A stretch of 58,488 nucleotides of DNA, taken from the NCBI GenBank assembly GCA_021014945.1, contig MU266507.1, positions 1 to 58,488 on the forward strand, given 5' to 3'. The number at the start of each line of letters is the position of its first letter. Positions within the stretch are counted from its first letter, which is position 1. The notes under the pieces are model-generated. The model searched no databases, was not told the DNA's origin, and saw only the letters and a program-made list of their open reading frames with translations. Shown piece after piece: positions 43,550-55,650 of this stretch. The DNA is from Leucogyrophana mollusca (Eukaryota; Basidiomycota; Agaricomycetes; Boletales). The position numbers and the translations under genes are program-made.

Positions 43550-46500
43550 ATGGATGATGGCACGAGCTACTCATCCGTGCTCGAGCAGTTTGAGAAAATG
43601 CACCATCTAGCAGACATCCCTCAGATCATATCGATGCATCGCGCAAATCTTGCCCAACCACCAGACCCCGAATCAGATCGTTCACAAACGCTTGCAGACC
43701 TTGGGATCACCCTCCATGCTCGTTTTATATTGGACGGATTACTCCCTGACTTGGAGGAAGCAATAATGTTACTTCGTGAGGCGTTGACTCTCCGCCCAGC
43801 ACCCCACACACATCGACTTCCCTCACTCACCAGCCTCGCTGCCGCACTGTCCACACGCTTTCAGCAGACCGGAAGACTTCCAGATCTGACTGATCCAATA
43901 GCACTCCTTCGGGAAGCATTGCTTCTGATGCCGCGGGCTCACCCTGAGCGTCCAACCATCCTGAGCGATCTCGCCCGAGTTCTCCACGATCGCAGCAAAT
44001 GGGGGGCTGCACGCTGGAACGATCAGGACACTACGGAGGCGATCACGCTCTACCGAGAGGCTCTTACATTGCAGCTCGAGCTTCATGCCGATAGCCGACG
44101 TCTTTTGAGTAGCCTTGCCGAAGCATTGCATTCCCAATATTTACAGGCTTCAGCTCAGGGAGAGCCACCCAGCCTTCCGCACCTTCCGATCCTAGATGAA
44201 GCAATTCAGCTTTATCACGATGCTTTCAGTGAAAATCTCCCAAGCGCAAGTCGTTCGGCTTCGCTCAATCGCCTTGCTCTAGCCCTCCAAACACATTTTA
44301 CTGCAACACACCGACTTGAAAGTTTGGATAGGGCAATCAAGCTCCACCGGCAAAGTCTTGCAGACCTACCCGATCATAATTTAGAGAAACCCTCATTGCT
44401 GGCCAACTTAGTGAGGGCATTGCATACGCGATATGAACAGACCATGCAACGCGAAGACCTACAAGAAGCGATATCCTTGCATCATGCCACTCTCCTATTA
44501 CCAGCCACCAGGCGTCGCAGTCACTCCTACGCATTTAATGTACTGGAACCAGTTCTTCGCACCAGATTCACAAAGGCCAGACAGGTTCCAGTCTTGACCG
44601 ATGGGGAACTCCCGGACTATTCAGTCTTGACATCCGCTGCATCGTTCCTCAGAAACAGAACCTCAGACTCTGAACCAACCCCACAGACCGACTATCTTGC
44701 AAAGCTCGACGAGGTTGTGGAGTCGTGCCGCAACGATATTACCTCACAAGTTGGGGACCGGGCGATCTTGCTCGAGCGGCTTGCCGTAGCTCTTCGCACT
44801 CGGTTCGAAAAGCAGGGCGACAGAAATGTTGACACCGATATGATATCGGAAGCGATTTCACTCCTCGAAGAAGTTTTGCAATTACGCCCTGAACCGCATC
44901 CGGAGCGAGCATCTTCCCTACAGAACCTCGCACGCACGCATTATGCCAATTACATGGCAGATTATCATGTTGTTGGTATGTACTTCATCCTGGATACTGC
45001 CATATCCCTATTCCGCGACGCCCTTGCATTACACACTCCTTCCCACTCGGATCGTTCGTCGATCGTGGACGATCTAGGAGCTGCTCTTCACACTCGTTTC
45101 GTGCACGGAGGGAAATTATTGGATTTAGACGAGGCTGTCATGCTCCATCGAGAAGCTCTCAGCCTGCGCCCAACTCATCACCCCGACCGCCCATCATCCC
45201 TCTCCAATCTCGCGGTAGCGCTTCAGACTCGATCTGAACAGGCTCGCCAGATTCCGGACCTAAAGGAGGCCATAACGTTGCACGAAGAGGTTCTGAGCGT
45301 ACGGCCTGAACGAGACCCGCTGCGATCAGAGACATTTCATAAATTGGGACTCGCGTACCACTCACTGTTTCTTCTAGGACGTCTCTCCTCAGACCTGGAG
45401 CAGTCAATTGAGTTCTATCGCACTGCACTCGCGTTGCAACCCAACACTCACCCAGGCCGTCCATCCTCCCTAAGCGATCTTGCCGTCGCGCTTCATAGCC
45501 GTTACAAACGGACCCACGTACTCGCGGACTTGAACGATGCGGTCGCGCTGCACCGCGAAGCTTTCACGTTGCTCCCTGAAAACCATTACGATTATTTAGA
45601 GTTTTCGAAAAACCTCGCTGATGCTCTTCTTCTCCGTTCTGAAGAGACTGGCAGGCTCAGAGATCTCGAGGAAGTTATAGAGTTGTGCCGTGAACTACTT
45701 CACAGCTTCTTTGGCCCTCGCAGTCGCGACGATCCTGGCCGATGCCCCTTGTTGGAGTTTTTAGGGCGTGCCCTGATCTCCCGATTTCTTCGTGCAGATT
45801 TGGCAGGGAACCACAAAGAAGACGTTACCGAAGCTATGGACTCGTATGAGGCAATTGTATATTGCTATCCTGCGCCATTATCCCAGCGGTTTCCCGCAGC
45901 ACGAATGTGGGCCAGGCTCTCGGACGCGATGGACGATGGCCACGGACTTGCTTTGCAACAGTATCGAGTTACAATTGAACTACTCCCACTCTTGGCTGGA
46001 GTTGGGGTTGATGTGGAAGCACGTCAGCGTGCGTTGATTTTCGATACCGATGGTTTGGCCCGCGAGGCAGCGGCCTGTGCTATCCGACAACAGAAGTATC
46101 ATGAAGCTGTCGAGCTCTTGGAGGCGGGGCGAGCTGTATTCTGGGCACTTGCGCTTCAGCTTCGCACTCCGCTAGATGATCTTGACGCTGCCGATCCCGC
46201 ACTTGCTCAAAAATATCGAGATCTCTCGCGATCGTTGGAGCGGGGCGCACTGCGTGACGTCTCTGGAACCGTTTCCGATGGGGATGAGGGAGTGGCGTCT
46301 CGGGAGAAAGATAGCGTTCGGTACCGTCAATTGGAGACCGACTGGCTTGAGATCATAGAAGAAATACGCGGAGTAGAAGGGTTCCATGATTTCCTCCAGC
46401 CCAAAATTTTTTCCACGCTGTCGGCCGCAGCCGCCAACGGCACTGTTGTCATCTTGAACGCAAGCAGCTTCAGAGCAGAGTGCGATGCGCTGGTAGTGGT

Positions 46501-47635
46501 GAACTCCCAGGTTCTTCACATTCCTCTGAAAGACCTTCGCTACCGGACACTGGAGGCACTTGTCCGCAACACACGAGTAGCGACCAATGGTTCTCTTCCA
46601 TCAGTTCGTCAGAGCCGAGCCGCTATGCCGGCTCTTTCTGGCGCCAAAGACGCCGACGCTGTTCTTCAAAAAGTATTGTCGATCCTTTGGAAGTCGGTAG
46701 TAGAGCCAATTTTCCAAATCTTACAACTGAAGGTAAGCACACCAAACATACGTCGTGCCCACTTTCATTCATATCTCGTCTTCCACAGAAGTCTGAGACG
46801 CCTCCTCGTCTATGGTGGATGGCCACGGGGCCCTTTGCGTCGCTACCCATCCATGCTGCTGGAAATTACGGTGACCCCAGCGGCGAGGCGGTGTGCGTGA
46901 GCGACTACGTCGTCTCGTCATACATCCCAACCTTCAATGCTCTCCTAACGCCGCCACCGCCATCAACTGAGACGTTCAAGGCTTTGGCTGTGATACAACC
47001 GGTGACGCCGGGTCAAGCGCCATTGGTGTCAACCGAGGAAGAGTTGCGGAAAATTGAGAACCATATTGTCGACGAGTGTTTGATCAAGTATGGCGGCTCC
47101 GGAAAACGTACCGTTGTCCAAGATGTCCTCGACGACTTGGTTTCCGCATCGATTGTTCACTTCGCATGTCATGGAGTCCAGGACACGACGAACCCCCTGA
47201 ATAGCTCGCTCTTGTTGGAAGATCGTCTGAAAATCTCCAGATTGATGGAGCTTGACATGCCGAACGCATCTTTGGTTTTTCTCAGTGCATGCCAGACAGC
47301 AGCCGGAGATGGGCAGTTGCCTGACGAAGCGATGCATCTTGCCGCGACTTTGTTATTCACTGGATTCCGGGGGGCGGTAGCCACAATGTGGTGCGTGATC
47401 TCTCCTACCGGCTTGCTGAGCTCGCGTCTGAATTTTGACCAGGTCAATTCATGATGAGGACGGACCTCGTGTTGCCGATTCCTTCTATCAGTCCCTCATG
47501 AAAACAGGGAATACACCGACTTCTCCCCCTGATTTCACTTCCGCGGCACATGCCCTTCATGTTGCCATCAAGGCGATTCGTAACGAAGGCTGCTCCTTTA
47601 TACGCTGGGTCCCCTTCATTCACCTAGGTTTGTGA
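43550..47635 (+). CDS. TPR-CHAT protein (caspase-related CHAT protease with TPR array)
   Basis: CDS join(43550..46732,46789..47390,47443..47635), 1,325 residues, ATG at 43550. Residues ~25-800 form an irregular tetratricopeptide-type array. It repeats roughly every 45-55 residues, with cores like EAIMLLREALTLRP followed by a HPDRPSSLSNLAVAL-type element. The CHAT domain starts ~990. It shows PRLWWMATGPFASLPIHAAG, the His segment IVHFACHG (His ~1189), the Cys segment LVFLSACQTA (Cys ~1229), and the terminal FIRWVPFIHLG. The Cys/His dyad is intact, so it is probably an active clan CD protease. CHAT proteins cleave specific partners, including gasdermins in bacteria, and TPRs usually gate or recognise. 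The next gene, tail-to-tail, is the gasdermin-like candidate. A single long first exon is typical of this expanded Agaricomycete family. Confidence 0.9.
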
Positions 47636-48311
47636 TGATCTGCAAGTATTGAAGTAGTCGGCTTGGCTCGCCCTGTGAAATCATGATGTGACTTTTTCCC
47701 GTTAACAACCGTTCCATTACCGTCGAGTTTCTAATCATGTCGAGGGGAAGATACCTTAGCGCCCCCAATCCACCTCAACTGCCACACATCTAGTCAGACG
47801 CGCCGTCAGGGACTCAGGCCCGAGCTACTCGCATCGTTGTGAGGAGGTTCTCCGTGTGGCGTCGAGGTGCAGCTAGGGCCTGGATTAGCATCCCCAAAGG
47901 GTGATCCGGAATGTCTCCCCAAACACCTGCCTGTGTGAACCCTGAGGCCTGAGGCCTAAGGGGCTGGGAAGGCATATTTAGGAATAGCTGCAAGGTCACC
48001 TAGACGTGAAGCCCTCTCCAGGATAAATGAAGTCATAGATGCATTAAGCTACCGTTTCGTTTGGGAGGGCGAGGATTGACAGCGAAGGCCTCGAGCAGGT
48101 CAGCAGCAAGTCCACAACGTGGTATCCCATGAAATCTGTGTAATAGTACGTAGTTGCTGCACATATACGACCAGCCAAGAGGAGACACGGACTTCGACAA
48201 ATCTTAGATGCTACACGGCCATAGTAGATGTCAAACGACGTAAGTGATACTAACAACGGTAAAAGACTGCGATCTGGTGATGATGTTTACAATACCTGAG
48301 CGTCATCGAGA
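47636..48311. other. Convergent spacer between TPR-CHAT and the gasdermin-like gene
   Basis: No conserved frame. Contains a short GAGGCCTGAGGCCTAAGG direct repeat at ~47942. Presumably the two 3' UTRs. Confidence 0.5.
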
Positions 48312-49161
48312 CTAGGCCTCGCCATCCATCCACGGCGGCTGAGCATCAGGCAGAGGCGGAATATCGCCATCCCAAGACCCTCGCAAGCCAACAGCGGTAG
48401 CAGTTTCCTTCAGTGACACGAGCCTGAATAACGGGTAGAACACGCGGGCTTCGCTTTTGTCCACCTTTGATTTGAAGTTACCCGTGGTGGTGCTCCGGAC
48501 CCACTTGACATCGGCTTTGGCGGACGCGACTCCTGAGACTGGAGGCTCAACGCTCAGCCCCATTGTGATGCTCTTTGTGTTTGGAGAGGACAGGTACCGA
48601 GCGTACGAAGAACAGCGGTGAACTTCAGATACGACGACGCAGTCACGTAACGTTTCATCATCGAGTAGACGCCGAAGGCAGCCAGCGGGGTCGATAGTCG
48701 TTATAGTGTCGTTGTTCATGGCAAGGACGGCTCCACTGCCCGAGGAGAACTGGAATCCGGCCTTGATGCTGCAGTTTGCAAGTACAGGTGTCTGACTGTG
48801 GTCTAAGCATGAGCAAACACAGCATCACTAGGCTGACGGATGGTGGACTTTACCCTCCCGCGCTGCCGGAGATATCCAGCTCTTGCGCATTCTGAGACGC
48901 CACCCAGGTAACTCCCTCAGTGGCCTCTACTCCGTATTCCTTCGGCGCTGGAATGCCATACTTCTCTGCTATTTTATCCGTGTAAATATTCCCCTCCTTC
49001 AAGAACGTTCCTCGTTGCCGGCGCCAGAAAGCCCATCCGGGACGTCCAGCTGTAATTCGGCCCCAGTCTCCCACTTCTACAGCCAGCTCCGGGTCCCAGC
49101 TGGCATACTTCTTGGAAGCGCGGAAAAGAAGGTCGACGTATTGGCGTTCGCTGTCCGGCAT
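48312..49161 (-). CDS. Gasdermin-like candidate (putative pore-forming cell-death effector)
   Basis: CDS complement(48312..48795,48854..49161), 263 residues, ATG at 49161. No signal peptide or obvious helix bundle. Alternating polar/hydrophobic strands predominate, e.g. SIKAGFQFSSGSGAVLAM and SITMGLSVEPPV. The N-terminus carries ELAVEVGDWGRIT (GDWG at 31-34) and GTFLKEGNIYTD (51-62), which I associate with fungal gasdermin-like proteins of the RCD-1/HET-Q1 group; length (~260) also fits. Those proteins form membrane pores after a protease removes a short C-terminal tail. Here the last ~30 residues are Pro/Asp-rich with several candidate cleavage points. It is divergent with caspase D (767 bp apart) and convergent with TPR-CHAT. 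The family call rests on pattern memory; an unrelated beta-rich orphan is the alternative. Confidence 0.6.
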
Positions 49162-49927
49162 AGATCGTTGTCCTGGGTAATGGTTTTGAGACTATGGTGG
49201 GTGAAAACGCTACGAAGAGTGGATCTTGCTCGCTTTCAGCCGCTGTGAGTCTTAAAGCATAAAATCTCGTATTTTACCTGTCGCGTGTGAGGATCCGCAC
49301 AACGTGGAGAAGGTGTGGAGCTCTGCCGACTCGGAAGCGCGAGGCACGACGTATTATAACTCGACGTTGTTGGAAAGACCCTCAGCCTTCGAGCTTCAAG
49401 CTTCAACTGCTCCAAACGTGTGAAGATGTAGCGTGTAGTAATACACAGTGTTGGGGAGCCTACTACATAATACAACTGATACAAATCCAATAGGGCGGTC
49501 TTAGGGCGAGGTTCTTGGATACATACGTGACGTGGAGATCTAGAAGCTCTTCACGCCACGATGGATCTGATGCTCCTAACTCCCAGGTGCGGGGAACGAG
49601 GCTGGCCGTGTTGATGCCCTTCCACTTCCGACTATATGGTAAGTGGCACGACCCTCAACCACACAGGTGTACCATATTTCCGAGAGACGGAGCTTCCAGG
49701 CTCCTGCAGGTTTTGGCCATCCACCATAGTATGCAGGGGTCGAATCCGAGCGACGGCGCATGAGGAAAAGTAGCACCCAACCCACGTGTTTGGAGGCTCT
49801 GTTAAGGTGGGGTTGGTGGGGTCAAATGGGGTCCTGCCGTATATATACGAAGGCTTGAGCAACAGCTGGACAGTACGTCCCAAAGCTCCTCAAAACTTTG
49901 AAGCCATTCGTGTATATTGCAGCTCAA
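49162..49927. promoter_or_regulatory. Shared divergent promoter region, gasdermin-like gene and caspase D
   Basis: A 766-bp head-to-head interval. Contains TATATATA at ~49840 (about 85 bp upstream of the caspase D start), a plausible TATA element. No coding frame convincingly conserved. Co-regulation of the two genes is inference from the arrangement. Confidence 0.5.
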
Positions 49928-52424
49928 ATGGGATCCTTCCTCAATAACCTCTGGTCTTGCGTTCCTTTGTAAGTTCGTTCCCTCGGCTGACTCCGAGGTT
50001 CCTTCGCTGAGCTTATTTGGACAGTGGCCGACGGCCACCAGACAGCAAGAAACCCGGTCAGAAATCTTCGAAGCTTTCGTGAGTAATCTTGAGAGTTATT
50101 ACCTGCATAAATGAGCTAACCCCGTACCCCAGAGATCCGGTTGAACCTATACAGGGTACCATTGCCAGGTGGGAAGCGTTCCGTTTCTAGATCATTAGTG
50201 TGTCAAATAACACGTGCCCGTTTCATCATTCACCTTCACCTGTGGGCGGTAACTAGTCACTTTCATGCTACAGAGTGAGTGCTAGCGGGCCGCCGTGTTT
50301 CAGCATGTCAACTAATATCTTTCATGGACGCAGTAGCAAAGCGCCGCCATTGTTTGGTCTCATAATTGGGATCAACCAGTACAAGAGTCTGCGCATCCTG
50401 CCACTGAGAGGTGCCGTACCAGATGCAAATGCAGTGCAGAGCTGCCTGGAGAATGACCTTGGCGTTCCACCTGCACACATCACGAACCTCCGAAACGGCG
50501 AGGCTACACGAGCCGCTATCCTAGCTGCGTTCGATGCCTTAACTAAGGACCCACGGATTAACCCCGGAGATCCCATCCTTATATATTACGCCGGACACGG
50601 TGGCTCCGCCCCAGCACCTCCTGGTTGGCCAGGCCCAAAAGTGGAGATGCTCGTTCCACACGATTACGAGGCCGACAACGGCTCAAAAGTGAATGGGATC
50701 CCTGACCGCACTGTAGCTACCCTTCTGAACCGCCTTGCTCAGGAGAAAGGTGATAATATTGTGCGTCCGGTGGGATTTTTCGTTAGCTCGGTCACTTACC
50801 TTTGTCCAGACGGTTATCTTCGATTGTTGTCACTCTGGCTCAGGAACTCGCACCGATGAAACCGACCCTACTCTGTTGGTCCGAGGCATTGATATATCCG
50901 CAGCAGTGCCTCCGAAGCTCGACCAAGAGATCTGGGCACCGCTTATGAATCACCGCGCCGCCGAGCTTGCGCCCGGGTTCCTCCACAGCGGTCTCAGGTC
51001 GCACGTCCTCCTGGCCGCGTGTGGTGCAGGCGAGAGGGCTCAGGAGTTTCAGGGAAGAGGACTGTTCACAAGAGCATTATTGGACGCCTTTGCCACCGTC
51101 GGATCGGATAAACTGACGTATACAGAACTTGTTCGCCGAATTGCTAACCTGCGCGGGTATGTATGAATTGCTATTAATATGCCCGACGCTTTGGACTAAC
51201 TTTTTACAGCCAAAATCCCCAATGCGAAGGGTACAATCAAGGTCGTTTACTGTTCGACTCTAAAGTCGCGCTACAACCCTTGGCAATGTTCAAGATACAT
51301 AGGGAAGGGGTTAAGTATATTATGGAAGCGGGAGCCGCTCATGGAATCGCTGATGGCGCGCGGTTCGATGTATACAAAGAGAGAAGTGCCCTTGCGGGTA
51401 TGGTACCATTGGGCCACCTCGTTGCCGTTCAAGTCTCGGCTTTCCAGACGACTCTTGATGTCAACCCAGGCGCCGCTCGCGTTGACCTCGGACATGAAGG
51501 CTTCGTGGTTCAAACGCATGCAGGTGTCTCAGAAATCTTCCGCGTGAACATCGCACAGGAAGAGCCTTTGATCAGCGTCTCTGACCAGCTGGTAACTGGT
51601 TCCAGAGATACTGCGTCGATCCTCAGCAAGGCTCTGCTCGTTGGAAAAAGTGAAGCAGATCTAGGAGTCGCATACGAAGAAGGGCGCGTAGTATTCAACA
51701 TTCTGGATGTATCAGTCAATCGGTTTGGACTCGCCCGCCTTCCTTTCCACGTAAAACCGCTTGTCGCCGAGGTTCGCCAGGTCATTGAAGCTGCGGCGCA
51801 TTACTATTGGCACCTACGTCGCAGCAGTCACGCCACCGCCCTTCAACAGAAGATCGAGTTCGAATTCATCAAGTTGATCCCTTCTGAAGACGACTTCGAT
51901 GATTATCTCCAGCCCATCATGAATCCAGAGGGACCGAATCTCATTCGAGATAATCTCGCGGACCTCGCCGTCGACGGGGAGTCTATCTATGGCGTCAAAA
52001 TCGTCAACAAATCAGAGGTTCCCCTATTCCCTTCTCTTTTCTACTTCGACAATAGCGACTTCAGCATCAGTGAGTATGTAGTTCCTCCTGAATCATTGAC
52101 ACTAAAGTGGCTTCGTTTCTAGCTCCCTACTACCAGCCACCCACGTCGGGAGGGAAAGTAGATGCACCCTTGCCGCCCGGCGAGTCACTTACAATCGGTT
52201 ACGGGTCGGGGGGCGCAGCTCCAATTCGAATCTATATGCGGGACGGGCAGGACATTGACGTCGGGTTCCTGAAGCTGTTCCTCTCAACGGAGCCGGTCGA
52301 CTTGACGCACGTGTCACAAAAAACACCTTTCGAAGCTCATCGCAGTGCTGGTGGAACCATCACGGACGACCATCCTCGATGGGAAACAATTCTTACCACC
52401 GTCGTTCAGCGAAGGGCGCAGTGA
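49928..52424 (+). CDS. Caspase-like (C14) peptidase with alternative N-terminus, copy D
   Basis: CDS join(49928..49968,50025..50078,50133..50168,50334..50760,50810..51156,51210..52069,52123..52424), 688 residues. Same seven-exon plan as A-C from exon 4 on, but the N-terminus is unrelated: MGSFLNNLWSCVPFGRRPPD, then a Lys/Ser/Pro-rich ~25 residues, with no repeat linker. p20 starts FGLIIGINQYKS; catalytic His ~132 (YAGHGG) and Cys ~193 (DCCHSGSGTR); p10-like SHVLLAACGAGE. A QNPQCEG-led middle region and a terminal module (YYQPPTSGGKVD to QRRAQ) follow. The N-terminal Gly2 followed by Ser (MGS) with a nearby Cys could allow lipid modification (speculative). The most diverged member of the four. 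It shares a divergent promoter interval with the gasdermin-like gene. Confidence 0.85.
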
Positions 52425-53266
52425 ACTGGTGAGGAGGTGGCAGGTATTTATTTCACTGTCCGGAAAGGCGTCGGGACCGCCCGCTATTATGTATGGTCGC
52501 AGAGCTTTTGAGTCCAGACGGTTTCTTCTTTCCAAGTGTAGATACTTTTCTATTTAGTTTTGGTACCGAGTACGTCCATGTTAACACTTCGCTTGTGTGA
52601 AAGACTAGATGAGTGCATTGAACCTCGACCACATACTAACAGCCACTTAAGCATCGACTTTGGCCCAGACAGCGGGAAGGCGCCGACGGGCGTGGGAACC
52701 GCTCAAATGCACTGCCACCCAGTGGCATTGTGGGCTGCACCCATCTTCAACGCTCCATGAGTCGGCACTATATCTCACGGTGTTCGATCACCCTCATGTT
52801 GATACTGAACGTTTCAGCGCCAAAATTATTGTTCTGACACGATCGGTGGGATAGATTGCTAGCGCCGCACATGGTATGTTGGCCGATGTTAGCAGGACTT
52901 TCCCTTCATTGAGTTTCGGCAACCCAATTGACACATCCTTTCTCGGCGAGCCCCCGCCCGCCGAACCGCCCGGTGATCAAAAACAGCAGGAGCCCAGGAT
53001 GATAGAGTCTCTGACTGCAATAGGAGGATACGCAAAGGACCGTAGGCCATTGACATATCATTCAGTCTTTCAACAATTGCCGAACAATGACCTTTGTTCC
53101 ATGCTCCGCCGTCCACCATCCACAAGTGGCGCTCTCGTCTATGTTATGGATATATAAATGGACTTACATGGATGAAGACGAGTTCATCCACGAGAATCTG
53201 GTTATTCTCCTCTCTATCTTACCTTAACGATCTATCTGTTCGCAGTTAATCTTCCCTAACACAACC
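52425..53266. other. Gene-free stretch
   Basis: A 93-codon plus-strand frame (52876..53157; contains GEPPPAEPPGDQKQQEPR) has no known domain. 53100..53266 should hold the promoter of the following zinc-finger gene. Confidence 0.45.
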
Positions 53267-54204
53267 ATGGCCATTAAGACGGTGAGCGCATCTTCCTATC
53301 TGAATTTTATCGATGGCGCTCATATCTCCCTTCAATATGTGCAGATGTTTCGTTGCCCGCGGCCAAACTGCAACCAAACGTTCTCGCGTGTATCCAATCT
53401 CAAGAAGCACGAGTTCAGCCACAACGGGTCGAAAGCGTAAGCTCTGAATACCATTGCTTGCGGCTCACTTAGCCACTAGCTCAACCTTTTCAATCGCACA
53501 GCTTATTCGCCTGCACATTTGCCAATTGTACATTTACTTCCCTCCAGAAAAAGAACCTTGAAATTCATTTTGCCAGACAGTGCGTATCACCTGTTCTGGA
53601 TTTCTCTTTGCTAATTAATCCTCGATGTAGCACTGGAGAAAAGCGCCATCACTGCCCTGAATCCACCTGCAGTTTTAGGACTGCTGACCCAGCCGCGCTG
53701 ACGCGCCATCGCAAAGCGCACCATGGTTATGTCCCTAAGGGTCGTAGTGCGGGCGTGAGGCAGAGTCAGTACGAGATTGAGGCTCAAGCTCGCTCACCCG
53801 TCGTCGAGAACCACCCCGCGGTCGCAGGCCCCCTCCGTCTTTGCACCATCGCCAATGACGAGGATCCACACCTATCCGTGCCTAACCCTTCCAACACCAT
53901 CCTCCCCAAATCCTCGTGCGCCGTGACGGAACCAGAACCCGAAAGAGGATACAAGTGTGGCGCGGGGTATGACACTTACATGAACCCTGTCGTCTTCTTC
54001 CCATCACCCTTCTCCCCCTTGCCTACCAACGTAGATCCCGCACACGCTATTGCAGGGCCGACAGAGTTCATAGGGGCGCTTGCCGACCCGGATTGCATCT
54101 TTGCGGACTACACACAGGAGGGACGTGGGGGCCTGTGTCCTGAGTGGCTCCATCGTACGACGCACGCTGGTATCACGCCTGAGTTTGTTTTGAATGGGTG
54201 GTAA
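53267..54204 (+). CDS. Three-finger C2H2 zinc-finger protein, paralogue of the left-edge gene
   Basis: CDS join(53267..53281,53345..53436,53502..53579,53631..54204), 252 residues. Starts MAIKTMFRCPRPNC. Three fingers: C-X4-C-X12-H-X3-H twice, then C-X4-C-X12-H ending RHRKAHHGY. The TGEK linker between fingers 2 and 3 is completed by the exon 3/4 splice. The finger 3 block (CPESTCSFRTADPAALTRHR) closely matches the paralogue at 439..1912, as do the 78-bp third exon and all intron phases. The C-terminal ~140 residues are disordered, Pro-rich and unrelated in detail to the paralogue. Probable DNA-binding nuclear regulator; targets unknown. Confidence 0.85.
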
Positions 54205-55650
54205 TGGGGGTGGGGGAATCAAAAAGCTACGTGCGCACCCCAAATCCGTTTTCCCCATAATCTTTCACTCGCAATTCAACCGTCGCTCCTTTAAATTACG
54301 TTTCATTTGATATTGGTGCTCATTGTTTCTGGTCTTGTCTTCTGTCATGGTATTGGGGCGGGATTGTCAATTTAATTGTGGTCCAGTCGATCTGCAGACA
54401 TGCAACAAGGTTACTGTCTACTAAACCACGCGCCTGTTCCACCTTCACAGAAGCTGCAGCATCGTCGGACTCAGTCCCTCGCTTGAGACAAGTTCCAGGG
54501 TCCGCACCAATACATCCTTGCTTTAACCTTGGAGCAAGAGTGATTCAAGAATGAAGAAGATATTTGTGTACTTGCGCCCTTGCAGTATTACAGGATAAAC
54601 GGTTCCGACTGCCTCGAAGAGTCCTTTTAGACTGGCTTCACAGGTGTATCCAGCAAGTTTTGACGGCCCATTAGAGTTAACATTGCTACCAGGAGTACGA
54701 GTGATCGAACTGTGTGCGCGGGGTGATTCCCTGAGGCCGGCCGGGACAGCGTACGGACTCCGAAGGCCGCTACTCGGGCGGTCTATGGTGGATCCGGTCC
54801 TCGCTTATCAGCGCCAACACACCCTCCATACGCACTATTAAAGCTAAGGCGCTTGACTGCCCACGTATGGCGTTCATTCGGAAAATTTAGAGCCGCAGGA
54901 TTTCCACGGCGCTCAAAAAGATACTCCAACATTGTGGAATATGTTAGGCCCGTCTCTCTCAGAACCCCCATGAGAACCCGGCTGCCATGGTGTTGAAGCT
55001 GACAATGAAGGGGTGACCGCGCTTAAGCAGCGACGTTCTATAGATATTCTATTATAACTCTGCGCCGCGGGAATATCGTATTGGTGCATATCGTCACTCG
55101 AGAAGAATGAAAATTTCCGGGGAGATGTCGTACATCTCGACCAGAGCGTTGATACTGAACTTGTGCTAGCTGTTATTACAAAGGGAAAACGCTGCATGGA
55201 GGTTGCTCATAATTTCGGAGGGCATTGTATCAGCCGAACGTATCACATGGATGATGGATCGACGTCAAGCTGTTTGAGGTATTTGCCTCTTTTTGTTTTG
55301 CCAGCAACTTCAGGCAACATCCCCAGCTGGCTTATCGCGGCCGGTGCGGCATCATCTTGACATTTTATTCCCGCCAGTAAGGACTCAGCTTCGAGACCCG
55401 TTCAGGACGCTTTTCATCATGAGGGTGCCTGCCGTAACCACGGACCATTCGCGTGCCCATCGTGCCACGGTAGGGCGGCTTTTCCCGCGCTCGATTCTTC
55501 TGCCGGAATACGAGGAGCAAATAATGGAAGCGATCAAGGTATCCAGAGGATAGAGGTACATAAACTATAGATCCCTTTCCTCTTGGTTCCTTGCCCCGCG
55601 AAAAAATTCCCTACTAAAAGGCATTGTCAAGAGCTGCTCGAGGCATAGCC
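54205..55650. other. Gene-free stretch with fragmentary frames
   Basis: Small frames at 54644..54841, 55163..55360 and 55293..55553 do not join into a recognisable protein with consistent splice sites. It may include decayed sequence. The last ~150 bp should be the DUF6534 gene promoter. Confidence 0.4.

Noticed and set aside
47942..47960. Short direct repeat as a CRISPR or mobile-element end
   Set aside because: Only two short copies of GAGGCCT in a eukaryotic intergenic region; no array or terminal structure.
52876..53157. Pro-rich 93-codon frame as a gene
   Set aside because: No conserved domain, no paralogue and no consistent splice partners; kept only as an intergenic note.
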